Assembly: GCF_040412425.1 (NCBI RefSeq)
Contig: NC_089794.1
Span: 12,306,103 to 12,370,102 of the forward strand
Source of the DNA: Macrobrachium rosenbergii
Lineage: Eukaryota; Arthropoda; Malacostraca; Decapoda; Palaemonidae
Direction of reading: 5' to 3'
Length of the DNA: 64,000 nt
The translations under genes and the position numbers were made by a program. The notes beneath the pieces are model-generated. The model saw only the letters and a program-made list of their open reading frames with translations, was not told the origin of the DNA and ran no database searches. Shown one piece after another: positions 11,726-46,141 of the stretch. Within the stretch, counting starts at the first letter, position 1. Each line of letters opens with the position of its first letter.

Positions 11726-13251
11726 GAACAGGGACATGAAATAAATGCTGACTAAATATATGGTACTGACTGCTTCTTAGAACATTAATCATACAAATAC
11801 ATTTACGAACATTACGATATACCTCTAAGTAAAGTGTATATATGCAAAAATACAGAAAAACAATATTAACAGCGACAAAGTCAAACAATAATGTTGAAAG
11901 ATTACAGCCTATTTTACTCTATGGTATGAACTCGCTTGCTATTATTTGGTATTAAACAGGAAAAATAAAAAGTTGATTATCAACGATATTCTCTTGATGA
12001 AAAATAAGATATTTTTTATGCCACATACATGAAAACCAAGACATTTTTAACCACATCACGTCGTAAACAAAACTTCCTAAGCGAAAAAATAAAAGTAATC
12101 AAATAAGATATAAAATATCCAAGTACCGAACAATTTCTGAAACCCAGACATTTTCTTGGGCGTGGGAGTTTACACTGAAGCAATTTAACCATACCAGATC
12201 GAAAAGCAGACGTGCTATAACAGCTGTTGCTGTTGTAGTTATATGCCAACAACTGGCATACAGCTACAACAACAGCAACTATTAAGAAAAAGAACGGGCG
12301 AGGAGAAAACTCAAATAGAGCTAGAACACTTTGAAACAATTTCCAATTAACTTGCTTGTAAAATCCCATCAAAGCTCCTAACAAGAAGTCCCCAGTGTCT
12401 TACTCTTGCCGCAGAATCGTTGTTTGGTTATTCAAAGCCCTCTCGAAGTCCCTCTAATCCCGAGTAACGGACTTAAAAGAGTTCATTTAAGGTTTCTTTC
12501 TGGGTCGTCTCAGTTACACAGCTCCTCTCCTAATCGCCGGGGATTAGACATTTTTATGGCTCTGCGCTTATTCATCGTCTTCGAGATCGCTCCAGATGCC
12601 GAGGACTTCCGCCGTTTCATCTCTCTCTCTCTCTCAGTTATGTAATTTCTTTGATGGCTGTGCGGAAACCATTTATTTAATTCTAAATTCATGTTGTATT
12701 TACTTATAGATCCGCTTATTTAATTTTATGCTTCTTTCATTGCGTCAATTATTGGTGATTAAACTATCACCAAATCATTCTTTTGTATATTAAAGTTAAA
12801 AATGACGCAATATCTACGTGCTATGGTTAGACTGAATCACTCCTACATTCAAATCAGCCTTGTTCGTTCGTTTTACACGTATATATCCCCAACCGATATC
12901 AATGAAGCTAATCGTGACTGCAGAAACTTTTGCTCAGCCCATACCATTGTCTGCAATGATAGCTATGGAAATTTACAGTGAGCCCAAGAAGAGACAAAAG
13001 AGACTATGAAGTATACCGACATTTTGCCGTCTCATAAGAACATCAATTCATGACATACATTAACAATATTGTTTGTATTAATACCGAAGAGTCTGTTAAA
13101 ATGTTATCTTCTGCTTCATCTCTACTGGTAAACGCAAGTCTTCGCTACCTAATCCCTCTTCTTACAGCAATGTCTACATGAATATGAGGTAATAATTCAT
13201 TACAGTTATGTGTGTGAGAGTTTTCTACAAATTCCTATTCAGTAGTGTTCC

Positions 13252-13253
<2 letters not shown>
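11726..13253. other. Non-coding stretch; a GC-richer patch at 12400-12640
   Basis: Mostly AT-rich with no splice-supported exon. The patch at 12400-12640 has more balanced composition and a short open frame on each strand, but nothing identifies it as a gene. Confidence 0.4.
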
Positions 13254-13311
<58 letters not shown>

Positions 13312-13324
13312 TATATAGATAGAG

Positions 13325-13376
<52 letters not shown>
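13254..13376. repeat. Compound (TA)n-(GA)n microsatellite
   Basis: TA repeats at about 13254-13310 run through GATATA steps into GA repeats to 13376. Confidence 0.95.
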
Positions 13377-13378
<2 letters not shown>

Positions 13379-14200
13379 CGCCACAACTTAGTCCACTATT
13401 AAGGATTCTCTTGGATCTTACCTGGCGTTTATAAGTCTGCTTGCAAGTGCTTGACAATTACAGATTATCCCTTATTAGCTGGAATGCGATAGAATAGAGC
13501 CAGTCGTACAGGTGGGTGATAGGGTCACTGAAGAGAAGAAAATGTATGGAATGAGAGGAAAAGCAATAAATCAACGTAAAACAGTTTACTTAGTCAATTT
13601 ACCTTTGTCCATATACAACAGAACGAGGTTGAATTTGCTTAAGTAATTAGGAGTAATTATCTGTATTTCATTAATGAAGCATTGTTCATATAGTAACAGT
13701 AGTTATTTATTAATATTTAAAGATTGCTTTTTTTTACTTTACTGTATGGCTTAAAAATCCTACAGCAACTTCTACTGCCGGCAAAACACCAGCTTAATTT
13801 AAGAAAACACTAATTAAATATATCATTATCTATCGCATTACCTCATAAAATCGACAAAGTTACCTTAAAAACTATCTAAACGTATGAAACTATGTTAATG
13901 AATAAATACGGGAAGAATTGACAAAAAAATGCGTAAATTATGAATAAAATAAAAAATAAAAAAAAGGGCGAACTGAAAGCTCACTGGGGTTATAGGTCAA
14001 CAGGAAACCTAAAAAGTTGGAAACAGAGGCTGTAAGAGATAGCTGTTTTTAAGGATTACTTTGCACCATGCGAAGACTTACGCATGAAAGAGAAACAAGT
14101 GCTATAATGATGAAAGGCATTTACATAACAAAAAAGCTCTAACCTGCGAATCACTAAGCTGTTAGGAAATTGAAGCTGAGTAAATAAATTCAAGATGAAT

Positions 14201-14553
<353 letters not shown>

Positions 14554-14715
14554 AACTGTATTTCAGAGATGAGTCAAGCAATCTTTCTATTACTAATTGC
14601 TAAAATTTAAAGAAAAGAAAATGAATCCATTTGTTCAGAGAATAATTAAACTAGATAACCGTCAGAAAAAAAGCATAAAAAATATTCCTGGATATAAAAT
14701 ACCCACCCGATTTCC

Positions 14716-15245
14716 AGCAAATTGGAATTGGAATTGGGATATAAGATTTAGGCCAAAGGCGAAGCGCTAGGACCAATGAGGCCATTCAGCACAGCGCTGA
14801 AAATAATTTGAAACCATTTATAAGAAAGGGTGGAGAGTAAGACTGGAGAAAGGATATGAACGGAGTTACAGTAAAAGGAATTCAAGGGGCTGAGTCTCGG
14901 GGTCGAAGAAACGCTGTAGTAAGTTAAGTATACCTTAGTTTAACCAGACCACTGAGCTGATTAGCAGCTCTCCTAGGGCTGGCCGGAAGGATTAGATTTA
15001 TTTTACTTGGCTAAGAACCAATTGGTTACCTAGCAACGGGACCTACAGCTTATTGTGGAATCCGAACCACATTATAACGAGAAATAAATTCCCCTAATTC
15101 TTCATTGGCCGGTCGGAGAATCGGACGCGGGACCAGCAGAGTGCTAGCTGAGAACGATACCCACCCGTCCAATAAGGACCTAGAAACGCTGGAAAATACC
15201 TTACGCAATGCCTACATCGCACTGCGTGAGGAGCACTGATGGCAC
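14716..15245 (-). repeat. SINE-like retroposon, family 1, copy b, split by a nested SINE
   Basis: Family 1 blocks lie on both sides of an insertion: TTTAGGCCAAAGGCGAAGCG (14748) and GGTCGAAGAAACGCTG (14901) to the left, CTTACGCAATGCCTACATCG (15200) to the right. A tandem AATTGG tail lies at 14721-14737. On the minus strand this is a 3' (CCAATT)n-type tail, as expected for a LINE-mobilised SINE. Confidence 0.8.
14917..15181 (-). mobile_element. tRNA-like SINE nested in family 1 copy b, with 10-bp target-site duplication
   Basis: The 265-bp insert is flanked by the direct repeat AGAAACGCTG at 14907-14916 and 15182-15191. On the minus strand its head reads like a tRNA: a TGGACGGGTGGGTATCG stretch in the A-box place, and CGTCCGATTC in the B-box place (consensus GTTCGANTC). 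It reads away from the higher-coordinate end and finishes in a GGTATACTTAACTTACTA tail. This kind of repeat is common in decapod DNA as far as I recall. Confidence 0.8.
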
Positions 15246-15333
15246 TACTCCTTTATGAGGGAATTCCAACCAAGCCCGTTTCTGTTGTCTAGAGAGAGTC
15301 CAGAGGTCGTCACAAAGCCTCTTATGCCTTTTA

Positions 15334-15628
15334 CAATATAGGATTTAGGCCAAAGGCCAGGCGCTGGGACCTGTGAGGTCATTCGGAGCTGAAATGGAAA
15401 CTGACAGTGAAAGGTGTAACAGGAGGAAAACCTCAAAGCAGTTGCACTATGAATCAATTGTTAGGAGAGGCTGGAAAGTCAACGGAAGAAAGAGACTATG
15501 AACGGAAGTACAGTAAACGGAATGAAAAGGATTGCAGCTAGTGGCCGAAGGAATGCTGCAAAGAACCTTAAGTAATGCCTACAGTGCACAGCATGAGGTG
15601 AACTGACGACAGTAACCCCCTTACGGAA
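15334..15628 (-). mobile_element. SINE-like retroposon, family 1, copy c, with 13-bp target-site duplication
   Basis: The element is bounded by the perfect direct repeat CTTATGCCTTTTA at 15321-15333 and 15629-15641, which defines a 295-bp insertion. Inside are TTTAGGCCAAAGGCCAGGCG (15345), AGTTGCACTATGAATCAATTG (15440) and TAATGCCTACAGTGCACAGC (15573). On the minus strand it starts near TCCGTAAGGGGG and ends near GGCCTAAATCC. It has no protein-coding frame. This is the best-bounded copy of the family here. Confidence 0.85.
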
Positions 15629-16137
15629 CTTATGCCTTTTAGTTCACTATTGACGTAACCTCTCAGATGGATCCGACTGACTGAGTGAGTGGTTTTATGA
15701 TATCCAGGATCACAGCTACAAGGATTGCAGACTCCGTTCACAGAGATGGCAGATGCTATGAGGTATTTTTAAAAAAACAATAATTTAAAACCATCATACC
15801 CTACATACTGAGGGGGAGCATCCAGTCTCAAAGAAATGGCAGAACAAAGATAAAACTGACAGACAGCCAGAGATATTAAAATGCAAATACTGGTAAAGGT
15901 AAGCGATAAACAAATCAATAATTTTTTAGACAAGATAACACACCATATATATATATATATGTGTGCCTACATACATACATATACATATATGTGTGTGTGT
16001 GTGCATATGCATATATGTATGTGTATGTGTACTGGCTTATTTATGTCTGTGACTTAGCAAATCGTACCGATACTACTGATGGTTAAATTTCATATCTCCG
16101 TATAATCAGCCTCTATCAAAATCCCTTAGTATTGATG

Positions 16138-16272
16138 TATACGGCCGTATAATCACCTGAAATTCTCATCATCAGGGTTGTTAATACCATTCACGTGACA
16201 CGCAAAAAGTGTCACTCACATGCCAGTCGCAACCCGTGCTCTGACTGGCTGCTAAAGCCACGTGAATGACAA
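16138..16272. repeat. Small palindromes: TATACGGCCGTATA and a CATTCACGTG inverted pair
   Basis: A perfect 14-bp palindrome lies at 16138-16151. About 40 bp on, CATTCACGTG (near 16190) is mirrored by CACGTGAATG (near 16259) with an inner TGACAC/GTGTCA pair. This could be a short MITE-like element or chance. Confidence 0.4.
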
Positions 16273-16559
16273 GTCAAAAGGAAGGGTATCGCGTGTTTCA
16301 GCAGTTGGGGTCTTGGGTTGGGCTCTGTGCATGTGGGCAAACACGGCATTTTTTTTGTCGGTAATGACTTCCCATTCGTTATTTTCTTTTCATTGGTTTT
16401 CTTAAACTTCTACTTTTGACTTTCTAAAGTCTCGCTGTTTTCTTTGCCACTTACTGTTGCTGCTGTAGGTTAACTTGGCCTTATGCTAGCACGGGCTCTT
16501 GCTCCTAGAGCAGCCAACTATCTCTGATACTTACAGAAGGAATAACGCAAGTGGTAGAT

Positions 16560-17130
16560 AGTGAGAGTAATGAGAGAAATGAGGGACAACAGGAAAGTAA
16601 TCGTGCAAGGATTTACGAGGGTACATGGAGTAGACAAGAACAGAGTGAGAGAGAAAAGGGTAATAAACAAAGAAATTTAATTAACACTGGAAGTAAGCAA
16701 TGACAAGGAGAAAGGTTAGTGAGCAAATGGGCTTTAAAAGAAAACATGCAAATGAGGACACGCTAAGGTCAATACAGTTCATTGTCGATGAAGATAGTAT
16801 TTTGAAAAGAGACAGATCTGAACTAGACAAGAGTAAAATGGTAAAATGAAAACATGGAAATGTTTGCTTAGATAAAAGGAAGAATATTAAAAAGTTGAAA
16901 AATGGAAAGGCATGAGGAGACTGAGATTATAATTGAGATACTGTATTATTCTGGGGATATTGTAATCGAGCAGCTGACCTTGGTGTGTAAGGTAGAGCTG
17001 AATAAGGGAAATGTTCCAGACAAACAAGAGGAGAGAATAATAGCTCTCGAGTATAAGGTAAAAGGTGATAAATCTGGATGTGAAATGGCAGACCTGGAAT
17101 CGAGTATGTAATGATTTTGACTGAGGACGT
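16560..17130 (+). pseudogene. Fragment of a non-LTR retrotransposon (start of reverse transcriptase)
   Basis: The plus-strand open stretch at 16902-17111 reads GDIVIEQLTLVCKVELNKG, then VPDKQEERIIALEYKVKGDKS. In LINE reverse transcriptases this is the segment before the first palm motif (a VPxxW...IVPLYKGKGD pattern). Key positions are decayed and the frame ends soon after. The region upstream to about 16560 has a similar AG-rich composition and may be part of the same fragment. Confidence 0.6.
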
Positions 17131-17640
17131 AAGACGGATAACAGCAGGATTTGTAGGTGAATTTCGACAAGGAAGATAGGGTACATATAATCCATTTCAA
17201 AACTCAAACTAGAAATTACATAAACCACTTAACAGATGGAAAAAAGGCAGGAATGGGGCTTCTAAATTTTGGGTGTTGAACGAATGCTCTTATAATCAAT
17301 CAAATGAGCGTTTAATATAAAGTGAGAAACCCATTAACCACTCTGAAGTGTCCAATAAGAAATTTCATTTCACTTTTGGGTAGCAATTATGGGGTGGGGT
17401 TAGTAATCTAGTCTCCATTTGCGGATGAATTTTCTTAGATAAAATGTTACCCCCTTAAAAACTGAGGATATTTCAAGGAAAATAATATGATAATAAATTT
17501 CTTATTCTTAAATACATCCCTTTCCATATAACAACTTGTCAACAAATTTCAACAGACTTCAAAGATTCAACTCCGAAACATAAATTAGAAAATAATTTTG
17601 ATAAAGAAAATTTACCATCAAGGAAAAGAAAAATTTCCAG

Positions 17641-39570
<21,930 letters not shown>

Positions 39571-39613
39571 CTTTAAGAGGGAATTAACCTACAAGAAAGT
39601 TTAAGGTGGGACC

Positions 39614-39632
39614 AGGTTAGGTTAGGTTAGGT
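39614..39632 (+). repeat. Short interstitial telomere-like TTAGG repeat
   Basis: AGGTTAGGTTAGGTTAGGT holds three tandem copies of the arthropod telomere unit TTAGG. It is too short to be telomeric. Confidence 0.7.
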
Positions 39633-39639
39633 CACGTCA

Positions 39640-42080
39640 GTGTGAACCAGTCAGGTGGGTCCTCAGTGGTTAATACCAATGACATCCACTGGTGGGGTCT
39701 GGTGAAATTTCCAGAGGGCAATTGTCTAGAGTGACTTTTGTCCTTTTAATGATTTTTTCTCTAGAAGTAAGATCTTACAGCATATTATATTTTTCTGACT
39801 TACTCCCTTCTATTTATATAATTCACTTTAGTGTTTGCACTAGCCAATTCTTTCCACTCCATACAAAAATCCAGATTTTTAACTTTGATTTCTCTCAATT
39901 TACTCCATTAAGGATATGATAAGATAAAAATGCCAAACTTGAACTACGTCTTAACTGCCATATCATAAATCTTGATTCTCAAGGCTGTTGAGCAATGAAA
40001 GCATCAGAATATGATATAACAAGCAACACTGATTCAATACCCTTAGACCTTCATAGACTGTAAGCCACAGACCCTTAAAAGAATATCACTGTCTATTTTG
40101 GTACACAATAGGGTGAGTAGATGATGACCTACTTTTCACCAAGATAGCAATATTGGTAAGTGTTTTTTTCACAAATTACTTTGAATGAATCATTTACTTT
40201 GAAATAGTGCAAAAAAAAACAAACAAATATTTAGTTCCATTTTCAAACAGTACCTCCAACTGGCATTGCAAAAACAAAACATACAACTTTGTCCTCAACC
40301 CACTTCAGAATATGAAAATAATTTTAGGCAATTATCCGAGCAAATCAAATTCCGTGTGTTATCTACAAAGCGTACTATGTTTAAGACATCATACTCCAGT
40401 TTTCATCATGACTCTTTTATTGTGTGTGATGGATGTAGGACAAGTGATTTTCCAAGTCAAAAATAATAACATATCTGCCTGGGAGGGTAAGCCAATTTTT
40501 TACAGTCTGATATTAAAGGGATATTGTTTTGCTTGTGGTCTACAACAATAAAAGTCATATAATTAATTTATGAATAAGGCTTGTATTTTCATAAAACAAT
40601 CCAACCATGGATTGTGTTCTGATGAGAAGAAAATGTGTGAGGAAGTGGGAGCAAACCAAAACTTCTCTGGTTTAGTTGTCTGCTGTGTACTAGACGAGGT
40701 TAGGTAGCTTGTATCAATACTGAAGAACAAAGTCCCCCTAGTTTGGTAGGTTTGGAAGGCTAAGGTTAGCAAATTCCCACAGTCTGAGAGGACACAGCTT
40801 ACTGAATGAGGTGAGGTTTTCATGATTAATTTTTCAGAAGATAATGTCCAAAGTGAGGTTTGGTATTATAGGTGTTGTCCAGGGGGATCTATGAACCCCA
40901 TTACGCTCAAGCAAAACACATTGTGAATTATTTCCTTCAGTGATGAGAATTACTGTACTTGAACCTCATATCCACAGACACCAGCATAAGAGGGAAAAGT
41001 GACTATTACTCTTGTTCAAATCCTCATTTCTGTATCCTAATCCAATCTCCCAAGAACCTCCCACCTTTAATTTCTCAAGCTTAATGTGACCAGTATGGTA
41101 AGTGCATACAAGTTAAGGTAGGTTAGGCCGATGTATCCTTGTATGTACTGCTCACATAAATTATTGGCAGGGTTAGGAGAACCAGGAGGAAAACCCCTGT
41201 CCCAAGTCAGGCAGGCTGCTACAGTCATCTCTTTCAACCATTATTTTTTTCCCTTGTGATTTATCTAGTGGTTACACACATGAACCATACACTTTTCCAG
41301 TTTCTTCTCAGTTTTGAGCATATTTCACCATTATACTATTCACATGTTCCTGTTTAGCCCCCACTATGGTGTCACCTTAATAGTTAGATGTTGGTGTAGG
41401 GGAAACAAAAATTCCGGTGGACCTCTAGAATAACAGACATAAGTGATGAACAAAACACGACTAAAGCACTCAGGTAGCCTGGGCTACTACATAGTTCAAA
41501 GATTAGTTGGTCAATGACGGTCATCTGGTGCTTTTATGTAATCAATAGTAGTCACACTAAGAATAAATGATAAAAACACAAATTTGGCAATGGTTAAATA
41601 GTTAGGGTGCTGCAGCTTGCATGACAAGATGGCTTTGCCCCAGTGAACCACCCTAAGAAAAATACCAGAGGTACCTACACGAATACATCCTAACCTACGC
41701 TTCCCTAACCTTGTCTAGGGCACAGTATTCTTGGAACATTTCTGTAGACCTTTTCATCCGACTGCTCAGGCGTGCTGTCTACAGGTGGCTCACTCTTCAT
41801 CACTAGATACCACCATAAACAGATATCTAACCTGAATACTCAGTAGCCAACATAAACTATCTAGCCACTTCTTAATGGTTCATGCGTTCGGTACGAAATT
41901 AATCTGCAGTACCTTATCAAATATGTTTTCTCCTTATAACTAGGCAAGAGCCAGTTTTCTATTGCCTTTAAATTTTGCCCTCCTTGTGAAGGGTTTCAAA
42001 TTATTTTCATTCTTCACTTAGAATATTACAAATTTATAAGTAAAATCAATTAACATTTTAGTAATAAAATGTACAGTTTG
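39640..42080. other. Intron or intergenic stretch without a supported gene
   Basis: It contains several open frames of 65-115 codons but none has good splice sites or a recognisable domain. A missing exon of the CUB receptor-like gene should lie between 39571 and 44961. Confidence 0.5.
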
Positions 42081-42081
42081 T

Positions 42082-42169
42082 ACTTGCGAAACAAAATCGG
42101 CCTATATATGCCAGTTCCAACGATTACTTGCAAAACAAAATCGGCCTATATATGCCAGCTCCAACGATT
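42082..42169 (+). repeat. Tandem duplication of a 44-bp unit
   Basis: 42082-42125 and 42126-42169 (ACTTGCGAAACAAAATCGGC...) differ at only two positions, so the duplication is recent. Confidence 0.95.
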
Positions 42170-43789
42170 AAGTTTGTAATACTGCTTGTCATATGGTATA
42201 TTTCAACTGCAGTTGGCAAGTTTAACAGATTTTAACACCAGAATATGGAGTTTTGGCTTCTGTCTTGATTCCTCATTCTTATGTAACATCTTTGTGGCTT
42301 AAACATTCTTCATGGATAATGTTAATTCTCATGTGGCCTAGGCTGATATTCCCAGTACCCCTTCACTTCAACAAATCCCCATGTGGTCTAACATTCCCAG
42401 TAGTTCTCATTAACTTCAACAGTGTTAAACTCACCTCAATTATCTGAATAATAAGCAGTAACGATATTAAATTAGCTGCAAATGACATTGCTCATGAAAA
42501 TATTAAATCATACAGCATCTAATTCTCCAAGAAGTCAAACGCAGAAAATCCTTCAGCGATCCCAAAGGACAAGAAAACAACACAACTTGTAAATAAAGTA
42601 ATTATTTACCAAAATTTGAGCAATGCTGACACGAAGCTCTTTGGGTAAAATATATTTTATAAGAAACTATGTCAATTCTGACAGAAATGCTTCAAGTCTT
42701 CGAGAATATAAGTTTAATAAAAATGTGAGTTGTATCTCTCGCTTGACTTACATGTCTCTTATATGTCCAGAATATTAAAAGGTATTGAGGTTTGAATGTA
42801 ATCGTCAGCATTAAGGTGATGTTCATTCCTTAAAAACTCTCCTGAAACGTTTTTAGGATTTGGTAGTACTTATTTCATTTATTCACCTTAAAATATCCCA
42901 TCGAATGAACAAAGACCCCATAAGAAGAAAAATAAGAAACGTTCTGTAATTGAGAGTGTTAACCTTGAAAACAATATCTGAATTTACGAGAGAGACAGTG
43001 GGGCGGGGTTCTGGAAATCAGTGAACCGATCCACAGCGACCTTTTGCTATAAATGTTGACCTTTCATATTCTTGGAGCTTAAAAGCCCTACCGGCTTTCA
43101 TACATACATACATGTAGGCACACACGCACACATCAACACGCTTATATTTTGAAATTCACTGTCAAAAATTTAACTTCTAATCCATGACACGTATATCATC
43201 CGCTAATTCACAAATAGTAAATTTACATTTACTATTTGCCCTTTTAGTTTATGTGTGTGGCCTTTGTAACTGCAGTAATACACATTCTTATCACCAGCCA
43301 TTTATTGGGTCACACTAATTTACAAGTGAAATTGTTCTACACACATGTATCAGGCGGCTACCACGTGATAAACCTCTGCTGTTACCCGATAACCTAAAGT
43401 CTTAGTCAAAATTTTGTTGATTGAAATTGGTTAATTTACGATGATGCGTGTTCTTTACAAAGAGCTTTTATCTGTTTTTACAACATAAATTGTTATTATA
43501 TACCTCAAGCATGTATTAAATAGATGCAATAGCGTTTAATATTATACAACACAAACGAAATAAGCAGATTACCTACATATCTTCCGGGCCTGCAGTTTAC
43601 ATACTGAAGTCCCTCATGAAATAGATTATAGAAAACAATACTGGTCGTATTTACAGAAAACGAAAAGTTTTATTCGATGGTACTCTTAGACAAACTTTGT
43701 TCACGCGCGAAGAGATGAAAAATAACTAAGAAAGTTGAAAACAAATAAAGTTTCTTCAATTTGTCAATCATACAGTCTTTCAAAGGGTC

Positions 43790-43791
<2 letters not shown>

Positions 43792-43866
<75 letters not shown>
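43792..43866. repeat. (GA)n microsatellite
   Basis: A GA tract of about 75 bases. Confidence 0.97.
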
Positions 43867-43870
<4 letters not shown>

Positions 43871-44074
43871 CCAAGAAATTAGCTATAAAAATTCGATTAA
43901 AAAAAAAGTTTAATTATCCTCTTTTCGTAATAAAGATTGTGAAAAAATTTCTTGTGCGTACAACCGAGAAAACTGTAATAAAATATCTTCAAAGACTGCT
44001 GAGGCTGGCTGGTTCAAGTACGACTCAACAAAGTTTGGATGAGCATTATAATCCTATTGTTATAAATACAACAA

Positions 44075-44078
<4 letters not shown>

Positions 44079-44148
<70 letters not shown>

Positions 44149-44164
44149 TGGAAGTTATAACTAC

Positions 44165-44224
<60 letters not shown>
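44079..44224. repeat. (TA)n then (GA)n microsatellites
   Basis: TA repeats at 44079-44146, a 20-base gap, then GA repeats at 44168-44224. A 12-base GGAAGTTATA word lies on both sides of the GA tract (44149 and 44229). Confidence 0.95.
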
Positions 44225-44226
<2 letters not shown>

Positions 44227-44961
44227 CTTGGAAGTTATATAATGCATCTCGAGTTGCTTCAGGTGAAAACGCCCTTGCTGGAATATTTGCCAGCTTAACC
44301 TACAAAAACGGTATAGAAACTGAAATTATAAAAAGATAATAGTACTATGCAGACAGAATGAAATGTGGTTTAGTGTTTTGTCTACACATTATAGTTAAAG
44401 TTAAGTTGCTGGTCTCCCCAACCTCCCACCACAGACCCCACAACAGTAATCAACTGTTTTATGGAATCAATAATTCATCATCGCCTTGGGGGAGGAGCGA
44501 ACACAACATCCAGGTAGAACACAAGACTTTAACCACTATGCCAGCAAAACTTAGCCTATGTCCAAGTTCATATTATATACCATATCGTTAATAGGACCAT
44601 CTCAAAAATATGTCTATAAAACCTGCGTTAAACAAAAATGTGGTGGTTCGAAAATCACTTTAACTAAAGATCTACTGGCTACCCCAAGAAAACTACGTCA
44701 AACTATATATTATGGGAATAAAATTAATGTTTTCCGAGAGTAAATGTCATTTCTGATTTATACAAGGGTACCCAAGCTATTTTACGTAAATCCACACGGT
44801 GTTTTTTTTTTTTTTTTTTTTGCGGGGGAAGAGTTTAGAGCACGCTGAAAAACTTTTATTCTATACATTTTTTCGTATGGAGGAAGTGTTAAGGTATCAG
44901 ACCCTGCTTCCGTTATACTCAATGACTTCCATTCAAGCTATAAACAATCAATGAATCTACC

Positions 44962-45045
44962 TTCAGTCCGACAACATCTGTGTCGCTGATCCAGCGGTCA
45001 TAGCGAATCTGAACACTAGCAGTATTCTTCGTCACATTAAATGAC
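44962..45045 (-). CDS. Probable further upstream exon of the CUB receptor-like gene
   Basis: AACTTTAG and AAG|GTAGAT bound 84 bases open in one frame only (28 codons). The protein SFNVTKNTASVQIRYDRWIS then DTDVVGLK reads like an extracellular beta-rich segment with one N-glycosylation site (NVT). It ends in phase 0, but the exon at 39482 needs one base, so at least one short exon between them is missing from my model. Confidence 0.45.
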
Positions 45046-45820
45046 TAAAGTTTTTCAAGAATCCTTAATTTTAGACGGAGTATGATTACCACCTTGCAGC
45101 AGCAATTATAAACCGTTCCAAAGTGTGAATTAACAATGGTTTGTATACTATGATGCAGTTGCAAGGAAATAGTAATCGCGATTTTAAGGAATTATTGGGT
45201 CTTAAAGATTATGACGATTTATGTTATTATATAAAAATTGTGCCTTTGATTACCAAATACCCACGTGTATTGGCAACTATTCCAATAATATTATTAAATC
45301 TTATTTGTCATTGTAATGTTCCGATACTTTCGTGTGTTTTCCTTTAATTTAATTACCATCCGTTTCTCGGGGTCCATAGCAGGACTCGGTCACCTCCAAA
45401 CCACACTTGCTTTGATCAAGGGATCCGTTCTGGCATAAGGTTACCTTAGTTTATACTAACCAAAGGTTGGTGTTTTCTATCATTTTCCTTGCGCTGTTTT
45501 CATAAATTTATAATTGATCGGAATACAGTCACAAATTCCTTTGGATGGAAGAGCCGTTACAAAGGTAGTACATTTGAACTGAACTAACCTGGTGTGTAAA
45601 CTTACTTTTTGTTTGGCCGTTTGTTCATGTATTAATAGCTTAAATAACCTAGCCATTTTACTCTTGATAAGATGCTAATTATGCTACCAGGAAGTTATAA
45701 TTACCTGAGTTTTAATTTAGATCTTTCGATTAAGTCACATGAGAATCCTACCTTACGAACGTTGCTCTCGGGCAATCTAACACATAAATCATCTCGCACT
45801 TTCAAACAAATGATATCAAA

Positions 45821-46141
45821 TCATTCTACAGCTGAAAAAACAGCAAAGAAACTTATCAGTGATAAATCTATTACTATTTTCAATACAACAGTATCGGAAT
45901 GTTTTCCTTGGTCAACTCGTACCACCTCGACCAAAATACTGTAGCCTATAATATCCATGTGATTAATTGTTTGATCCGTGATATTTAGGCATGGCTGAGT
46001 AGAACACGGTCCCCTAATTATTCGTTTTATATTTATATGCTTTTCATAAAACACAAAATCTCTGTTCGTGTTACTTTTGTATTCCTTTGAATCGGTGTAG
46101 GACGAGAATTTTTCCGGCATCTTTCGGCGTCTATCCGCCAA
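45821..46141 (-). other. Unassigned minus-strand ORF, 106 codons
   Basis: It contains RGPCSTQPCLNITDQTINHM and GYSILVEVVRVDQGKHSD, with two close Cys and an N-glycosylation-like NIT. It lies where missing exons of the CUB receptor-like gene are expected, on the same strand, but no pair of splice sites inside it fits the required phase. It could also be a transposon relic. Confidence 0.25.

Noticed and set aside
45672..45944. 90-codon plus-strand ORF
   Set aside because: No domain, no splice context, and it partly overlaps the minus-strand ORF.
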